From assembly GCF_000725485.1 (NCBI RefSeq), contig NZ_JOAG01000009.1, forward strand, positions 1-64,000: a stretch of DNA of 64,000 nt, read 5' to 3'. Made by a program: the position numbers and the translations under genes. A model generated the notes under the pieces. It was not told where the DNA came from. It made no database searches and saw only the letters and a program-made list of their open reading frames with translations. The stretch is from Nonomuraea candida. GTDB lineage: Bacteria > Actinomycetota > Actinomycetes > Streptosporangiales > Streptosporangiaceae. This document shows, one piece after another, positions 1 to 8,159 of this stretch (positions are counted from its first letter, which is position 1; every line of letters starts with the position of its first letter).

Positions 1-217
1 TGGTGAACACCTTCCCGTGCGAGCCCCACGTCCTGCCGAAGGTGTAGGCCTTGCGGTCGCCGGAGAAGAACTTCCCCCAGCTCGTGGCGTGGGCGGTGGT
101 GGTGGCGGTGGCGGCCGTCCGCGTGGCCGTGGCGGCCTGGGCGGCGGCCGGGCTCAGGGCCAGGCCGGTGACGGCGATCGAGCCGGCGAGAGCGGCGATC
201 GCGAAGGTCTTGCGCAT
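1..217 (-). CDS. Secreted protein, N-terminal part only
   Basis: About 72 residues are visible before the gene runs off the left edge. ATG at 217 follows a GGAGGAA ribosome site with good spacing. The product opens MRKTF, then a hydrophobic alanine-rich stretch ending near AAAQA, which is a typical Sec signal peptide of about 30 residues. The mature part begins with a Thr/Ala-rich linker, then SWGKFFSGDRKAYTFG. I do not recognise the family. It is an exported protein of unknown function, truncated by the window and not by mutation. Confidence 0.7.
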   Translation of the reverse strand, partial: MRKTFAIAALAGSIAVTGLALSPAAAQAATATRTAATATTTAHATSWGKFFSGDRKAYTFGRTWGSHGKVFT

Positions 218-309
218 TTTCGGGTTCCTCCCCCTGGTCGGTGCTGCCGGGTTTCGTCCGGCAGCAGGGACATTACGGAGACCGCAAGCGATCAACTGTG
301 GAGGAATGC

Positions 310-341
310 ACACACCGGACGTGATCAGCGACACACCGGAC
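310..341. promoter_or_regulatory. Direct repeat ACACACCGGAC x2, candidate operator
   Basis: The 11-mer ACACACCGGAC occurs at 310-320 and again at 331-341, exactly 21 bp (two helical turns) apart. It lies about 95 bp upstream of the secreted-protein start, in the gap between that gene and the LysR gene. Helical phasing suggests a tandem protein-binding site. No -10/-35 pair was identified with confidence. Confidence 0.35.
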
Positions 342-400
342 GGGCAGGGCCCGTACCCTCGCCCGGGTCGCCGGCGCGATCGCGGACCGCCGCCACCTGG

Positions 401-1285
401 TCAAAGCCGTGTGTCGGAGGTCAGGGCGATGGCTTCGAGGAGCTGGCGTACGCCCGGTGCGGGCGGGCCTGGGGATACGGCCAGCGAGGTGATCAGCGCC
501 GGCGCGGCCAGGGTGCGGATGGCCACCCGGGGCAGCGAAGGCAGCTCGGTGACCTGGTAGAAGACCGTCCAGGACGGCGCGCTTGAGCCGATGGCGGTGA
601 GCGTGTCCAGCAAGGCGGTGAACGGTGGCCCGGGCAGCGGCTCGGCCCCGGCCTCCCGCATCGCCGAGACGATCAGGTCGTGGAAGGGCGGGTTGTGATC
701 ACGGGGGGCGAGCCGCAAGGGAAGATCGGCCAGCTGCTCCACCCGGAGAACGGGCTCCGCCGCGAGCGGATGGCTCGCCGGCAGCGCGACGAGCAGCGGG
801 TCGCTCCAGAGGGGCAGCAGCTCCACCTGCGGCGCCCTGGTGAGAGCGCGGACGAAGGCCGCGTCCAGTTCCCCGGATTGCACGGCCGCCAGCCGTTCGA
901 CCAGGCTGAGGCGGTGCAGCCGGACCTGGAGCCCGGGCGCGATGGCCGCCAGCTCGCTCAGCAGGCGATGGATGCGGTCACCCGGCCCCTGCACCGTGCC
1001 CAGGTGCAGGACGCCCTTCTCGCCCGCGACGATGTCGGCCGCCGCCTGGCGGATGCGATGGGTGGCGGCCAGCACGGCGCGCGCCTCGGGCAGCAGCAGC
1101 TCCCCGGCGTTGGACAGCCGCACCTGCCGGGTGGAGCGGTCGAACAAGGTCACACCCAGCTCGCGTTCCAGCCGGGCGATCTGCTGGCTGATCGCGGCCT
1201 GTACGATGTGCAGCCGCTCGGCGGCCCGGCTGAAGCCACCCTCCTCGGCCACCGCCACGAAGTACTGCAACTGCCGCAGCTCCAC
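401..1285 (-). CDS. LysR-family transcriptional regulator
   Basis: The 294-residue product has the LysR layout. The N-terminal winged helix (residues 1-60) opens MELRQLQYFVAVAEEGGF and contains AAISQQIARLE as the recognition helix. It is followed by the linker helix and a periplasmic-binding-protein-like effector domain (about 90-290). Length is normal. It is transcribed away from the cupin gene at 1401, with a palindromic T-N11-A box between them, so it most likely controls itself and that cupin gene. The inducer is unknown. Confidence 0.92.
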   Translation of the reverse strand: MELRQLQYFVAVAEEGGFSRAAERLHIVQAAISQQIARLERELGVTLFDRSTRQVRLSNAGELLLPEARAVLAATHRIRQAAADIVAGEKGVLHLGTVQGPGDRIHRLLSELAAIAPGLQVRLHRLSLVERLAAVQSGELDAAFVRALTRAPQVELLPLWSDPLLVALPASHPLAAEPVLRVEQLADLPLRLAPRDHNPPFHDLIVSAMREAGAEPLPGPPFTALLDTLTAIGSSAPSWTVFYQVTELPSLPRVAIRTLAAPALITSLAVSPGPPAPGVRQLLEAIALTSDTRL

Positions 1286-1302
1286 GCACCCTCCTGCGAC
1301 CT

Positions 1303-1317
1303 ATCACGATCCGTGAT
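1303..1317. promoter_or_regulatory. LysR box between lysR and cupin genes
   Basis: ATCACG-ATC-CGTGAT is a perfect inverted repeat that also satisfies T-N11-A (T1304, A1316), the usual LysR-type box. It sits 18 bp upstream of the regulator start and 84 bp upstream of the cupin start, the classic position in a LysR divergon. Confidence 0.6.
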
Positions 1318-1400
1318 CGCTGCCTGTGCCAAACGCTCCTGGTTGCCGCGTTCTTCCCGCGCTCCAATGGATGCCGGATCTCACGACAAGGGAGCTGATC

Positions 1401-1907
1401 ATGTCCTCTTTCACCGGCCCGCTGGTCCTGGAAGCGAACGACGCCGAGTATGTGACGCTGCCGGGTGGCGGCGGATTCCAGCTGCTGGCCGATGCCGGCG
1501 CCACCGGTGGCGCGCTCGGAGCCAATCGTCTCCTTCTCGGCAAGGGCGCCGACGGCGCACGGCCGCATCACCATGCGCTGTCGACGGAGCTGTTCTACGT
1601 GCTCGACGGCACGGTGGAGTTCCTCATCGACGGCCTGCTGAGCACCGTGAGCCGTGGCGGGCTGGTGGTGATCCCGCCCCGCACGCCGCACGCCTTCGGC
1701 GCCACGCCCGATGCCCCGGCCGACCTGCTGGTCGTCCTGACTCCAGGCGTCGACCGCTTCGGCTACTTCCGCGCTCTGGGACGTATCCAGCACGGTCTGG
1801 AGCCGTTCGACAGCCTGCTTCCCCTGCAGGAGCACTACGACGTGCACTTCCTCGACGACCCGGCCTGGGCCGCCGCCCGGTCTCGGCACGGAGAGCAGGC
1901 CCGATGA
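1401..1907 (+). CDS. Cupin-domain protein
   Basis: 168 residues. ATG at 1401 is chosen because AAGGGAG lies 6-12 bases upstream; an in-frame ATG at 1326 has no such site. Cupin motif 1 is visible as HHHALSTELF (His56, His58, Glu63), with a following glycine turn. Motif 2 is VVIPPRTPHAFG near residue 95. These residues usually bind a divalent metal in a small beta barrel. Substrate cannot be told from sequence. It is divergent from the LysR gene, its probable regulator. Quercetinase-like or metabolite-sensing cupins are possible relatives. Confidence 0.85.
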   Translation: MSSFTGPLVLEANDAEYVTLPGGGGFQLLADAGATGGALGANRLLLGKGADGARPHHHALSTELFYVLDGTVEFLIDGLLSTVSRGGLVVIPPRTPHAFGATPDAPADLLVVLTPGVDRFGYFRALGRIQHGLEPFDSLLPLQEHYDVHFLDDPAWAAARSRHGEQAR

Positions 1908-1952
1908 CCGCGCCCGCCTCAGAGCCTCAGAGCCGCCGCCGGGTCGTCCTCG

Positions 1953-2438
1953 TCAGCTCGGCGCCGTTGGCCGCGCCCCTTGGTGGCGCTTGTCGCCGTG
2001 GCGCTCGACCAGGCGGGTGAGCAGGTCGATCAGGCTCTGCCGGTCGGCCGCGGACAGCGGGGAGAGGTATTCGTCCTGGGCCGCGGCGATGAGCCGATCA
2101 AGGTCGGCGAGGTGCCCGCGGCCCGCCGGGGTGATGGTGATGATGTTGCGGCGGCGGTCTTCCAGGTCGGGCGCGCGATCGAGGAACCGCCGCTCGGCGA
2201 GGTCGTTGACGGTCGTCACCATGTCGCTGCGATCGATCCCGGTGCGGCGCCCGAGGGCGGCCTGGCTGGCCGGGCCGTACTCCTCCAGGGTGGCGAGCAG
2301 GGCGTAGTGGTAGCGCCGGGCGCCGGCCTGGGCGAGCGCCTGGTCCACGAGCCGGTTGGCGATCAATGCCGCGCCGTTCGTCAACCGGCTCGGCAGCGTG
2401 CGCAGCCGCTCCGGCAGCGGCCCCTCGGGAGTGTCCAC
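1953..2438 (-). CDS. MarR-family transcriptional regulator
   Basis: 161 residues, typical for MarR. The winged-helix core (about 40-115) includes YALLATLEEYGPASQAALG, a recognition helix around IDRSDMVTTVNDL, and the wing DLEDRRRNIITITPAG; the DxRRR pattern is diagnostic. It is divergent from the flavin-dependent oxidase gene, with an inverted repeat between them, so it probably represses that oxidase in response to a small aromatic or oxidative ligand (inferred). Confidence 0.92.
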   Translation of the reverse strand: MDTPEGPLPERLRTLPSRLTNGAALIANRLVDQALAQAGARRYHYALLATLEEYGPASQAALGRRTGIDRSDMVTTVNDLAERRFLDRAPDLEDRRRNIITITPAGRGHLADLDRLIAAAQDEYLSPLSAADRQSLIDLLTRLVERHGDKRHQGARPTAPS

Positions 2439-2485
2439 GAGCCGAATCTAGCAAATTGTTGGCAGGACCCACGACTGTCTGTATT

Positions 2486-2500
2486 GTTGGTCGCACCAAC
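2486..2500. promoter_or_regulatory. Inverted repeat, probable MarR operator
   Basis: GTTGGT-CGC-ACCAAC is a perfect 6+6 inverted repeat in the 195-bp gap between marR and the oxidase. It lies 48 bp upstream of the marR start, in the only relatively AT-rich stretch of the gap, as expected for a site overlapping divergent promoters. Confidence 0.55.
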
Positions 2501-2633
2501 GTTTGAAGCCGGATAGTGGCGGAGCCGGCCGTGGCGGCCGTGAGCCCGCTGCGCGACGCGTGGATGCCGGGCCCTCCGCCGCCCGCCGGAACCGGTGACG
2601 AGACGACCTCCTTCGAGAAGGCGCAACAGTGAC

Positions 2634-4067
2634 ATGCCCGAAAGGCAGATGATCGACATGTCCCCTACGACATCAACGACCGACCTGGCCGGCCTGCGCG
2701 AGCAGATCCGGGGGCGCACGCTCCACCCCGGTGACGAGGGTTTCGCCGAGGCCTGCTCCGGCTGGCTGCTGACGGTCGAGCACCACCCCGCGGTGGTCGT
2801 GCTGGCCGCCGACGCCGATGACGTGGCCGCCGCCGTCCGGTTCGCCGCGCGGACGGGACGCCCGGTCGCGGTGCAGTCGACCGGGCACGGCAAGTCGGTG
2901 CCCGCGGACGGAGCCGTGTTCATCGCCACCGAACGGCTACGCGAGCTGTCGGTGGACCCGGGCGCCCGCACTGCGCGGATCGGCGCCGGTCTGTCGTGGG
3001 GCGAGGCGGTCGCCGCGGCGGCCGAGCACGGCCTCGCGCCGCTGTGCGGCTCCTCCGGCCAGGTCGGGGTGATGGGCTACCTGACCGGCGGCGGGCTGCC
3101 GCTGACCGCGCGCACGTACGGCTTCGCCGCCGGCCACGTCCGCGCGCTCGACGTCGTCACCGCCGATGGCCTGCTCCGGACCGTCTCGCCCACCCGGGAG
3201 CCCGACCTGTTCTGGGCGGTGCGGGGCGGCAAGAGCAACTTCGGCGTCGTGGTCGCGGCCGAGATCGACCTGCTGCCGCTGCGCACCGTCTACGGCGGCG
3301 AGCTCTGGTACCCGGGAGAGGACCCCCGTCACGCCGCCCACGTTCTCGGCTCCTATCTGGCCTGGGCCGGAGAGCAGCCGGAGGAGATGTCGTCCTCGGT
3401 GACCCTGATGCGCCTGCCCGATGCGCCGCAACTGCCCGAGGAGTTCCGGGGCCGGTCGTTCGTGCAGATCCGGGTGGTCCACACCGGGGGCGAGGAGCAG
3501 GGCGCGCGGCTGGTGGAGCCGTTGCGCGCGCTCGGGCCGGAGAAGGACACCTGTGCCGCACTGCCGTACACGCAGATCACCGAGATCTACCGGGATCCCA
3601 AGAATCCGGTCTCGGTGCACCTGCGCGGCGCGTTGCTGCGCGAGCTGGACGACGAGGCGGTGAAGGAGCTGGTCTCGTTCATCGACCCGGCGAACCCCGC
3701 GGGCCCGTTCCCCGGGATGGAGCTGCGTCACCTGGGCGGGGCGCTGGACCGGCCGCCCGCCCGCCCGCACGCGGTCAGCACTCAGGGCGCGGCCTTCCAC
3801 CTGTGGCTGCGGATGCCGGCGCCCGCCGGGCGCGCCGAGGAGGCGCGCACGGCGGCCGACGAGGTGCTGGAGCGGCTCGGGCGGTGGGACACCGGCGCCA
3901 TGCTCCCGGGATTCCTGTTCGACCACGACTCGGCTCCCGAGCGGGTCAGGCGCGCCTACACCGAGGCCGACTACCAGCGGCTGGCCACGCTGAAGGCGGC
4001 CTACGACCCGCACCAGCTCTTCCGCGTCAACCACAACATCCCGCCGTCGGCTCACGCCACTTCCTGA
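2634..4067 (+). CDS. FAD-linked oxidase, berberine-bridge-enzyme-like
   Basis: 477 residues from ATG 2634, which has GAGAAGG upstream; ATG 2649 and 2658 are alternatives. A PCMH-type FAD domain (about 45-220) shows VAVQSTGHGKS, where His85 is the expected 8-alpha-histidyl FAD attachment, then the glycine-rich GYLTGGGLPLTARTYG and DLFWAVRGGKSNFGVV. The C-terminus has the BBE tail YDPHQLFRVNHNIPP. The stretch before GYLTGGG reads GSSGQVGVM and lacks the cysteine that gives bicovalent flavin in many relatives, so mono-covalent FAD is predicted. Substrate unknown; probably an oxidase of sugars, alkaloid-like or polyketide compounds. Likely under MarR control. Confidence 0.88.
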   Translation: MPERQMIDMSPTTSTTDLAGLREQIRGRTLHPGDEGFAEACSGWLLTVEHHPAVVVLAADADDVAAAVRFAARTGRPVAVQSTGHGKSVPADGAVFIATERLRELSVDPGARTARIGAGLSWGEAVAAAAEHGLAPLCGSSGQVGVMGYLTGGGLPLTARTYGFAAGHVRALDVVTADGLLRTVSPTREPDLFWAVRGGKSNFGVVVAAEIDLLPLRTVYGGELWYPGEDPRHAAHVLGSYLAWAGEQPEEMSSSVTLMRLPDAPQLPEEFRGRSFVQIRVVHTGGEEQGARLVEPLRALGPEKDTCAALPYTQITEIYRDPKNPVSVHLRGALLRELDDEAVKELVSFIDPANPAGPFPGMELRHLGGALDRPPARPHAVSTQGAAFHLWLRMPAPAGRAEEARTAADEVLERLGRWDTGAMLPGFLFDHDSAPERVRRAYTEADYQRLATLKAAYDPHQLFRVNHNIPPSAHATS

Positions 4068-4131
4068 CGCGGCCGCGAACGCCGTCACCACCACCACCGT
4101 CGTCATCACCGCCGTCACCACCGCCGGCGAT

Positions 4132-4203
4132 CCGCCGCGCACCCGCGCACCGCCGCGCACCCGCGCACCGCCGCGCACCCGCGCACCGCCGCGCACCCGC
4201 GCA
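4132..4203. repeat. 18-bp tandem repeat, 4 copies
   Basis: Four contiguous copies of an 18-bp unit beginning CCGCCGCGCACCCG, plus a partial fifth, lie between the convergent stops of the oxidase and hydrolase genes. It is one of several period-9/18 minisatellites in this window. No role is evident. Confidence 0.9.
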
Positions 4204-4212
4204 CCGCCGGGC

Positions 4213-5073
4213 TCACGGGCGGAGGAACGCCAGCAGCGACCGCGCCAGGTCGTCCGGGGCCTCCTCGGCCATGTGGTGGCCGCTGCCGATCGCGTGGCCG
4301 GTCACGTCGTCGGCCCACGTGCGCCAGATCGCCAGCGGATCGCCATAGAGGTCCTCCATGTCGTCCTCGGTCGACCAGAGGAACAGGGTCGGGCAGGTGA
4401 CGCGCCGGCCCGCGCGCCGGTCGGCGTCGTCGGCCGCGCGGTCCACGGTCAGGCCGGCGCGGTAGTCCTCGCACATCGCGTGGACGGTCTCCGGGTCGTG
4501 GATGGCCCGGTGGTAGTCCTCGTAAGCCTCCTGGCCCATGTGTTCGGCGGTCGCCATGTACCAGGCGTCGGGGTCGGCGTTGATGACCCGCTCGGCGGGC
4601 TTGGCGGTCTGGCCGAGGAAGAACCAGTGCCACCAGGCCGAGGCGAACCTCGCGTCGGCGCGGGCCAGTGCCTCTCCGATGGGGATGCCGTCCATCACGA
4701 CCAGGCGGGTGACGGCGCCGGGATGGTCGGCGGCGAGGCGGTGGGCGACGTACGCGCCGCGGTCGTGACCCGCCACGGCGAAGCGGTCGTGGCCCAGCCT
4801 CCGCATGAGGGTGACCATGTCACCGGCCATGGCGCGTTTGGAGTAGGGCGTGTGATCGGGGGTGGTGGGCGGCTTGCCCGAGCGGCCGTAGCCGCGCAGG
4901 TCGGGGCAGACCACCGTGTGGTGCGGGGCGAGGAGCGGGGCGACGCGGTGCCAGGTCGCGTGCGTACGGGGATGGCCGTGCAGGAGCAGGAGCGGGGTCC
5001 CGGAGCCGCCGTGCCGGACGTAGAGCTCCGTCTCGCCCACGTCGATCATTTCGGTTGCGAAGTCGTCGAACAT
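4213..5073 (-). CDS. Alpha/beta hydrolase of fluoroacetate-dehalogenase type
   Basis: 286 residues, full length. The nucleophile elbow is GHDRGA, with Asp104 in place of serine, as in haloacid and fluoroacetate dehalogenases. Asp128 (VVMDGIP) and the histidine in GSGHHMAEEAPDD complete the triad. HW at 149-150 and the tyrosine of CEDY (204) match, from memory of the Rhodopseudomonas enzyme, the halide-binding His155/Trp156/Tyr219. One carboxylate-binding arginine (Arg111) is kept as Arg105, but Arg114 is replaced by Tyr108. Dehalogenation is therefore plausible but the substrate may differ. An epoxide hydrolase is the main alternative. Confidence 0.75.
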   Translation of the reverse strand: MFDDFATEMIDVGETELYVRHGGSGTPLLLLHGHPRTHATWHRVAPLLAPHHTVVCPDLRGYGRSGKPPTTPDHTPYSKRAMAGDMVTLMRRLGHDRFAVAGHDRGAYVAHRLAADHPGAVTRLVVMDGIPIGEALARADARFASAWWHWFFLGQTAKPAERVINADPDAWYMATAEHMGQEAYEDYHRAIHDPETVHAMCEDYRAGLTVDRAADDADRRAGRRVTCPTLFLWSTEDDMEDLYGDPLAIWRTWADDVTGHAIGSGHHMAEEAPDDLARSLLAFLRP

Positions 5074-5343
5074 CCGCCGCTTCTACCCGGGCCCGGTGTC
5101 GATCAACGCGGCCGGCGCCGGGGCCTGCCCCGTGCCGCCGAAACCGTACGAGCCCGGCTCCTGGCCGGAGCCCCGGCCCTCGACCCCCGCCCCCGCCCTC
5201 GGTCTCGGTCTCGGCCCTCGGTCTCGGCCGGGTCTTCCCGGATCCGCGTCACGGGCGGAGGCTGGGGGCACGCGGCAGAGGCCGACGGGATGCGGTGCGG
5301 CCGGCGAGGGCGCGGTGAGGCCGAGGGTGCGGGAGGTGGCCGC

Positions 5344-6567
5344 GTGGGGGAGAGGCTGGTGGCGTACGCGCGGGAGGCGTACGGGTGGGGTGACGACGTC
5401 GTGGTGCGCGCGGGGAGCAGGGGCGCGCTGGGGCAGGTCTGGCGGGTGGAGGCGGGGACGGCGTCATACGCGCTCAAGGAGCTCTTCGGCGAGCCGCCGG
5501 CGGCGGCGCTCGTCGAGGCCGAGCTGGCGTTCGCGCGGCGGGCGGCCGGCGCGGGGGTACGGCTGCCCCGCAGCCACCCCGACCGCCACGGCCGCCACCT
5601 GGTGCGCACGCCGGACGGGACGTGGCTGCGCCTGTACGACTGGATCGACCTGCGCCCGGTCGACCTGACGGCGCCGGCCACCCCGGCCCGGCTCGGCGCC
5701 CTGCTCGCCCGGCTCCACCGCTGCGCCCCGCCGGCGACGACCGAGCTGGACGGCACGCCGCCCGGCTCCGGTGGGGCGAGGTCCGCGCCCGGCGGTGTGA
5801 CGGCCACTCCCGGCGGCACGGAGCCCGGTTGCGAGGGCGTGATGCCCGTGCGTGGCGTTCCGGCGGGCGAGGCGGGTGGGGAGGGGAGTGATCCCTGGTA
5901 TCACCGTGCTCCCGATCCGGGGGCGTGGGAGGCGGCGGTGACGGCCGGGGCGGCGGCGGGCCTCGGATGGCCGGCGCGGTTGCGGGAGCGGCTGGCCGAC
6001 CTGCCCGAGCTGTGCGCCCTGACCACCGCGCCCGACGCCGGCGAGCTGATCGTCTGCCACCGGGACCTGCACCCCGAGAACGTGCTCAGCCGCCCCGCCG
6101 ACCCCGCCGACCCCGCCGACCCCGCCGACCCCGCCGACCCTGACGACCCTGGCCGGCCCGCCGCCCCCGACCCCGCCGACCCTGACCCCGTTGACCCCGC
6201 CGACCCCGTCGGCCCGCTGGTGGTCGTGGACTGGGACCGCCTCGGGCCCGCGACGCCGGGGCGGGAGCTGGCCCGCGCCCTGTTCGACTGGTTCTGCGAC
6301 CCCGTGCCCGACCTGGACGCCATGCGCCGCATGTACGAGGCGTACCTCGCGGAGGGCGGCCCCGGCCGGATCCTGCGCCCGGCGGACTTCACGATGCTGG
6401 TCGCGTCCCGCCTGAACTTCCTGCTGGCCCAGACGCGCGTCGCGACCGATCCGCGCGCCGAGCCGCGCCACCGGGCGTGGGCCGAGCGCGAGATCGACGA
6501 GGCGCTGCGCATCCTGCCGGCACCCCGGCACCTCACCGCCGCCCTGCCTGCCCTGACCAGGGGATGA
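5344..6567 (+). CDS. APH-family small-molecule kinase with repeat-expanded catalytic loop
   Basis: 407 residues from GTG 5344, chosen for GGAGG at 5332-5336; the frame stays open far upstream but without coding character. Landmarks are an N-lobe around ALKELFGEP, the Brenner motif CHRDLHPENVL (about residue 240) and the metal-binding VVVDWDRLGP (about 295). Between them lies an insert of about 40 residues of Asp-Pro-Ala repeats encoded by a 9-bp minisatellite, where relatives have fewer than ten. A second low-complexity insert follows LDGTPPG. The family includes aminoglycoside, macrolide and homoserine kinases; substrate unknown. No operon partner. Confidence 0.75.
   Translation: MGERLVAYAREAYGWGDDVVVRAGSRGALGQVWRVEAGTASYALKELFGEPPAAALVEAELAFARRAAGAGVRLPRSHPDRHGRHLVRTPDGTWLRLYDWIDLRPVDLTAPATPARLGALLARLHRCAPPATTELDGTPPGSGGARSAPGGVTATPGGTEPGCEGVMPVRGVPAGEAGGEGSDPWYHRAPDPGAWEAAVTAGAAAGLGWPARLRERLADLPELCALTTAPDAGELIVCHRDLHPENVLSRPADPADPADPADPADPDDPGRPAAPDPADPDPVDPADPVGPLVVVDWDRLGPATPGRELARALFDWFCDPVPDLDAMRRMYEAYLAEGGPGRILRPADFTMLVASRLNFLLAQTRVATDPRAEPRHRAWAEREIDEALRILPAPRHLTAALPALTRG
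6094..6138. repeat. 9-bp tandem repeat inside the APH-type gene
   Basis: Five perfect copies of CCCGCCGAC are followed by degenerate copies to about 6215. They encode Pro-Ala-Asp triplets between the kinase catalytic loop and the DWD motif. The period is a multiple of three, so copy-number change keeps the frame. Confidence 0.9.
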
Positions 6568-6643
6568 GACCGGCCGAACAGCCGATCCCGGCCCTCGTCC
6601 GCATCCCGCTCCAGACCCGTGCCCCGGTTCCGGAGGGGTGTGG

Positions 6644-7936
6644 TCAGCGCTTGACGCTCAGGCGGTCCACGGCGAACGGGGTGAACGACGGCTGCGCCGC
6701 CTTGGCCCGCGGCATGCTCATGCCGCACAGCCCCAGCGCGAGGTACTCGATGGTGGCCTGGTCGATCGGGCTCATCACCGGCAGGCCGTTCTCGTCGAGA
6801 CTCTGGTACTTGGTGCGGTTGACGCCCATGGAGAGCTGCCGGTTGCCGTCCTCGCTGGTGTAGGAGTCCGTGCCCATGCCGAACACGCTGCCGCTGTGCC
6901 CCCAGAACCGCCCGCACGGCAGGTCGCTGGCGTAGATGCCGAGCCCGTACGACGGCGACACCCCCAGCACCGGCACGGTCTTCTGCATCTCGGCCAGCTC
7001 CGCCGGGCCGAGCAGTTCGCCGCGCAGCAGCACCCGGTAGAAGCGGTTGATGTCGTCCATCGTGGACACCACCGCGCCCGCCGTGCTGATCCACGACATG
7101 TTGTAGACGCTGTAGTCCTTGGGCGGGTCGATGTAGCCGAACATCGACTCGTACGCCTTGGAGTGCGGGCCGGGGATGTGCGGCGTGCGCGGGAAGGACG
7201 TGTGCCGCAGGCCCGCCTTGCGGATGACGTTGCGGGTGATGTGCCGCTCGGCGTTCTCGCCCGTCACCTTCTCCAGAAGCAGCCCGGCCAGCAGGTAGTT
7301 GGTGTTGGAGTAGATTCCCGGCGTGGCGCCGGGCTCGCCGGTCGGCGCGGCGTCCAGGCCCATCCGCACCAGCTCCTCGCGGGTGAAGGTGCGGAACCGG
7401 TTGTCGTCCAGGCTCTCGAACGTGCCCTGCAGCAGCGAGGGGAAGGCCGGGCCCACGTGGTCGGCGATGTGGCTCGTGTGGTTGAGCAGCATCCGTACGG
7501 TGATCTTCTCACCGCGCTCGCCGGGCACCAGGTCGGGCAGGTAGCGGCCGATGGGGGCGTCCAGCTCGATCGTGCCGCGGGCGACCTGCTGGAGCACGGC
7601 CACCGCGGTGAACGTCTTGGTGATGCTGCCGACCCGGTGCGACATGCCGCTGTGCACGGGGCGGCGGTTGTCCACGTCCGCCACGCCGGAGGCGCCCCGC
7701 CAGTCCTGCGCGCCGTCGCGCACGGCGGAGTAGATGCCGTACATGCCGGCCTCGTGCACGGCGTTCAGCGACTGCCGCAGCGCCTGCCGGTCGAGCCCGG
7801 TGGCCTGCGCGGCGGCCTGCGCGGTGGCCTGCGCGGTGTCCCGCGGGGCGGCGGCCTGGGCCGGGGCCGCGGCGAACAGCACGCCGAGGGTGAGGGCGGC
7901 GGCAGTGGCGCTCTTTCCCAATGTCCGGATATTCAT
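6644..7936 (-). CDS. Secreted serine hydrolase, class C beta-lactamase/DD-peptidase fold
   Basis: 430 residues. The signal peptide is residues 1-28, with an APAQA cleavage region, so the enzyme is exported. The three penicillin-recognising motifs are in order: SxxK as S104-ITK, YxN as YSNTNY near 207, and HSG in FWGHSGSVFGMG in place of KTG. This pattern is typical of D-aminopeptidase/alkaline DD-peptidase and esterase members. It probably trims cell-wall peptides or hydrolyses esters outside the cell; a true beta-lactamase role is less likely. Divergent from the LacI gene at 8160, sharing a 223-bp gap with two inverted repeats. Confidence 0.87.
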   Translation of the reverse strand: MNIRTLGKSATAAALTLGVLFAAAPAQAAAPRDTAQATAQAAAQATGLDRQALRQSLNAVHEAGMYGIYSAVRDGAQDWRGASGVADVDNRRPVHSGMSHRVGSITKTFTAVAVLQQVARGTIELDAPIGRYLPDLVPGERGEKITVRMLLNHTSHIADHVGPAFPSLLQGTFESLDDNRFRTFTREELVRMGLDAAPTGEPGATPGIYSNTNYLLAGLLLEKVTGENAERHITRNVIRKAGLRHTSFPRTPHIPGPHSKAYESMFGYIDPPKDYSVYNMSWISTAGAVVSTMDDINRFYRVLLRGELLGPAELAEMQKTVPVLGVSPSYGLGIYASDLPCGRFWGHSGSVFGMGTDSYTSEDGNRQLSMGVNRTKYQSLDENGLPVMSPIDQATIEYLALGLCGMSMPRAKAAQPSFTPFAVDRLSVKR

Positions 7937-7980
7937 GGCGCAAGCATGCGGGAAACAAGGGCGCGGGAGTCAGTCGTGAG

Positions 7981-8001
7981 TGTCATCAGGTCCGCATGAC
8001 A
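7981..8001. promoter_or_regulatory. Inverted repeat TGTCAT-N9-ATGACA
   Basis: A perfect 6+6 inverted repeat with a third related copy (GTCATGA, 8006-8012) next to it, 45 bp upstream of the serine-hydrolase start. It is a candidate operator for either divergent gene; the cognate regulator is unknown. Confidence 0.4.
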
Positions 8002-8019
8002 GGAGTCATGATCGACGCC

Positions 8020-8055
8020 GCGGAAAATGCCGGCGCGCCGTCCCGCATTTTCCGC
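8020..8055. promoter_or_regulatory. 11-bp inverted repeat GCGGAAAATGC/GCATTTTCCGC
   Basis: Perfect 11-bp arms at 8020-8030 and 8045-8055 flank a 14-nt GC-rich loop, about 105 bp upstream of the LacI start. It could be a two-half-site operator or a hairpin. No U-run follows, which argues against an intrinsic terminator. Confidence 0.45.
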
Positions 8056-8159
8056 CGGGGGAAAACCGGCGGCGGGCGGCGCGGCACCGGGAAATGACAG
8101 TATTCTGCACTGCCGGACGTTTATCCGGCCGGTCCGGCTCTGCGGAAGGGAAACAGCCG

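Noticed and set aside
2937..4196. Antisense open frame opposite the flavin oxidase
   Set aside because: Its product lacks any domain and ends in RVRGGA repeats from the 18-bp minisatellite.
6644..7936. True class C beta-lactamase
   Set aside because: The third motif is HSG instead of KTG and the length and context fit DD-peptidase/esterase members better.
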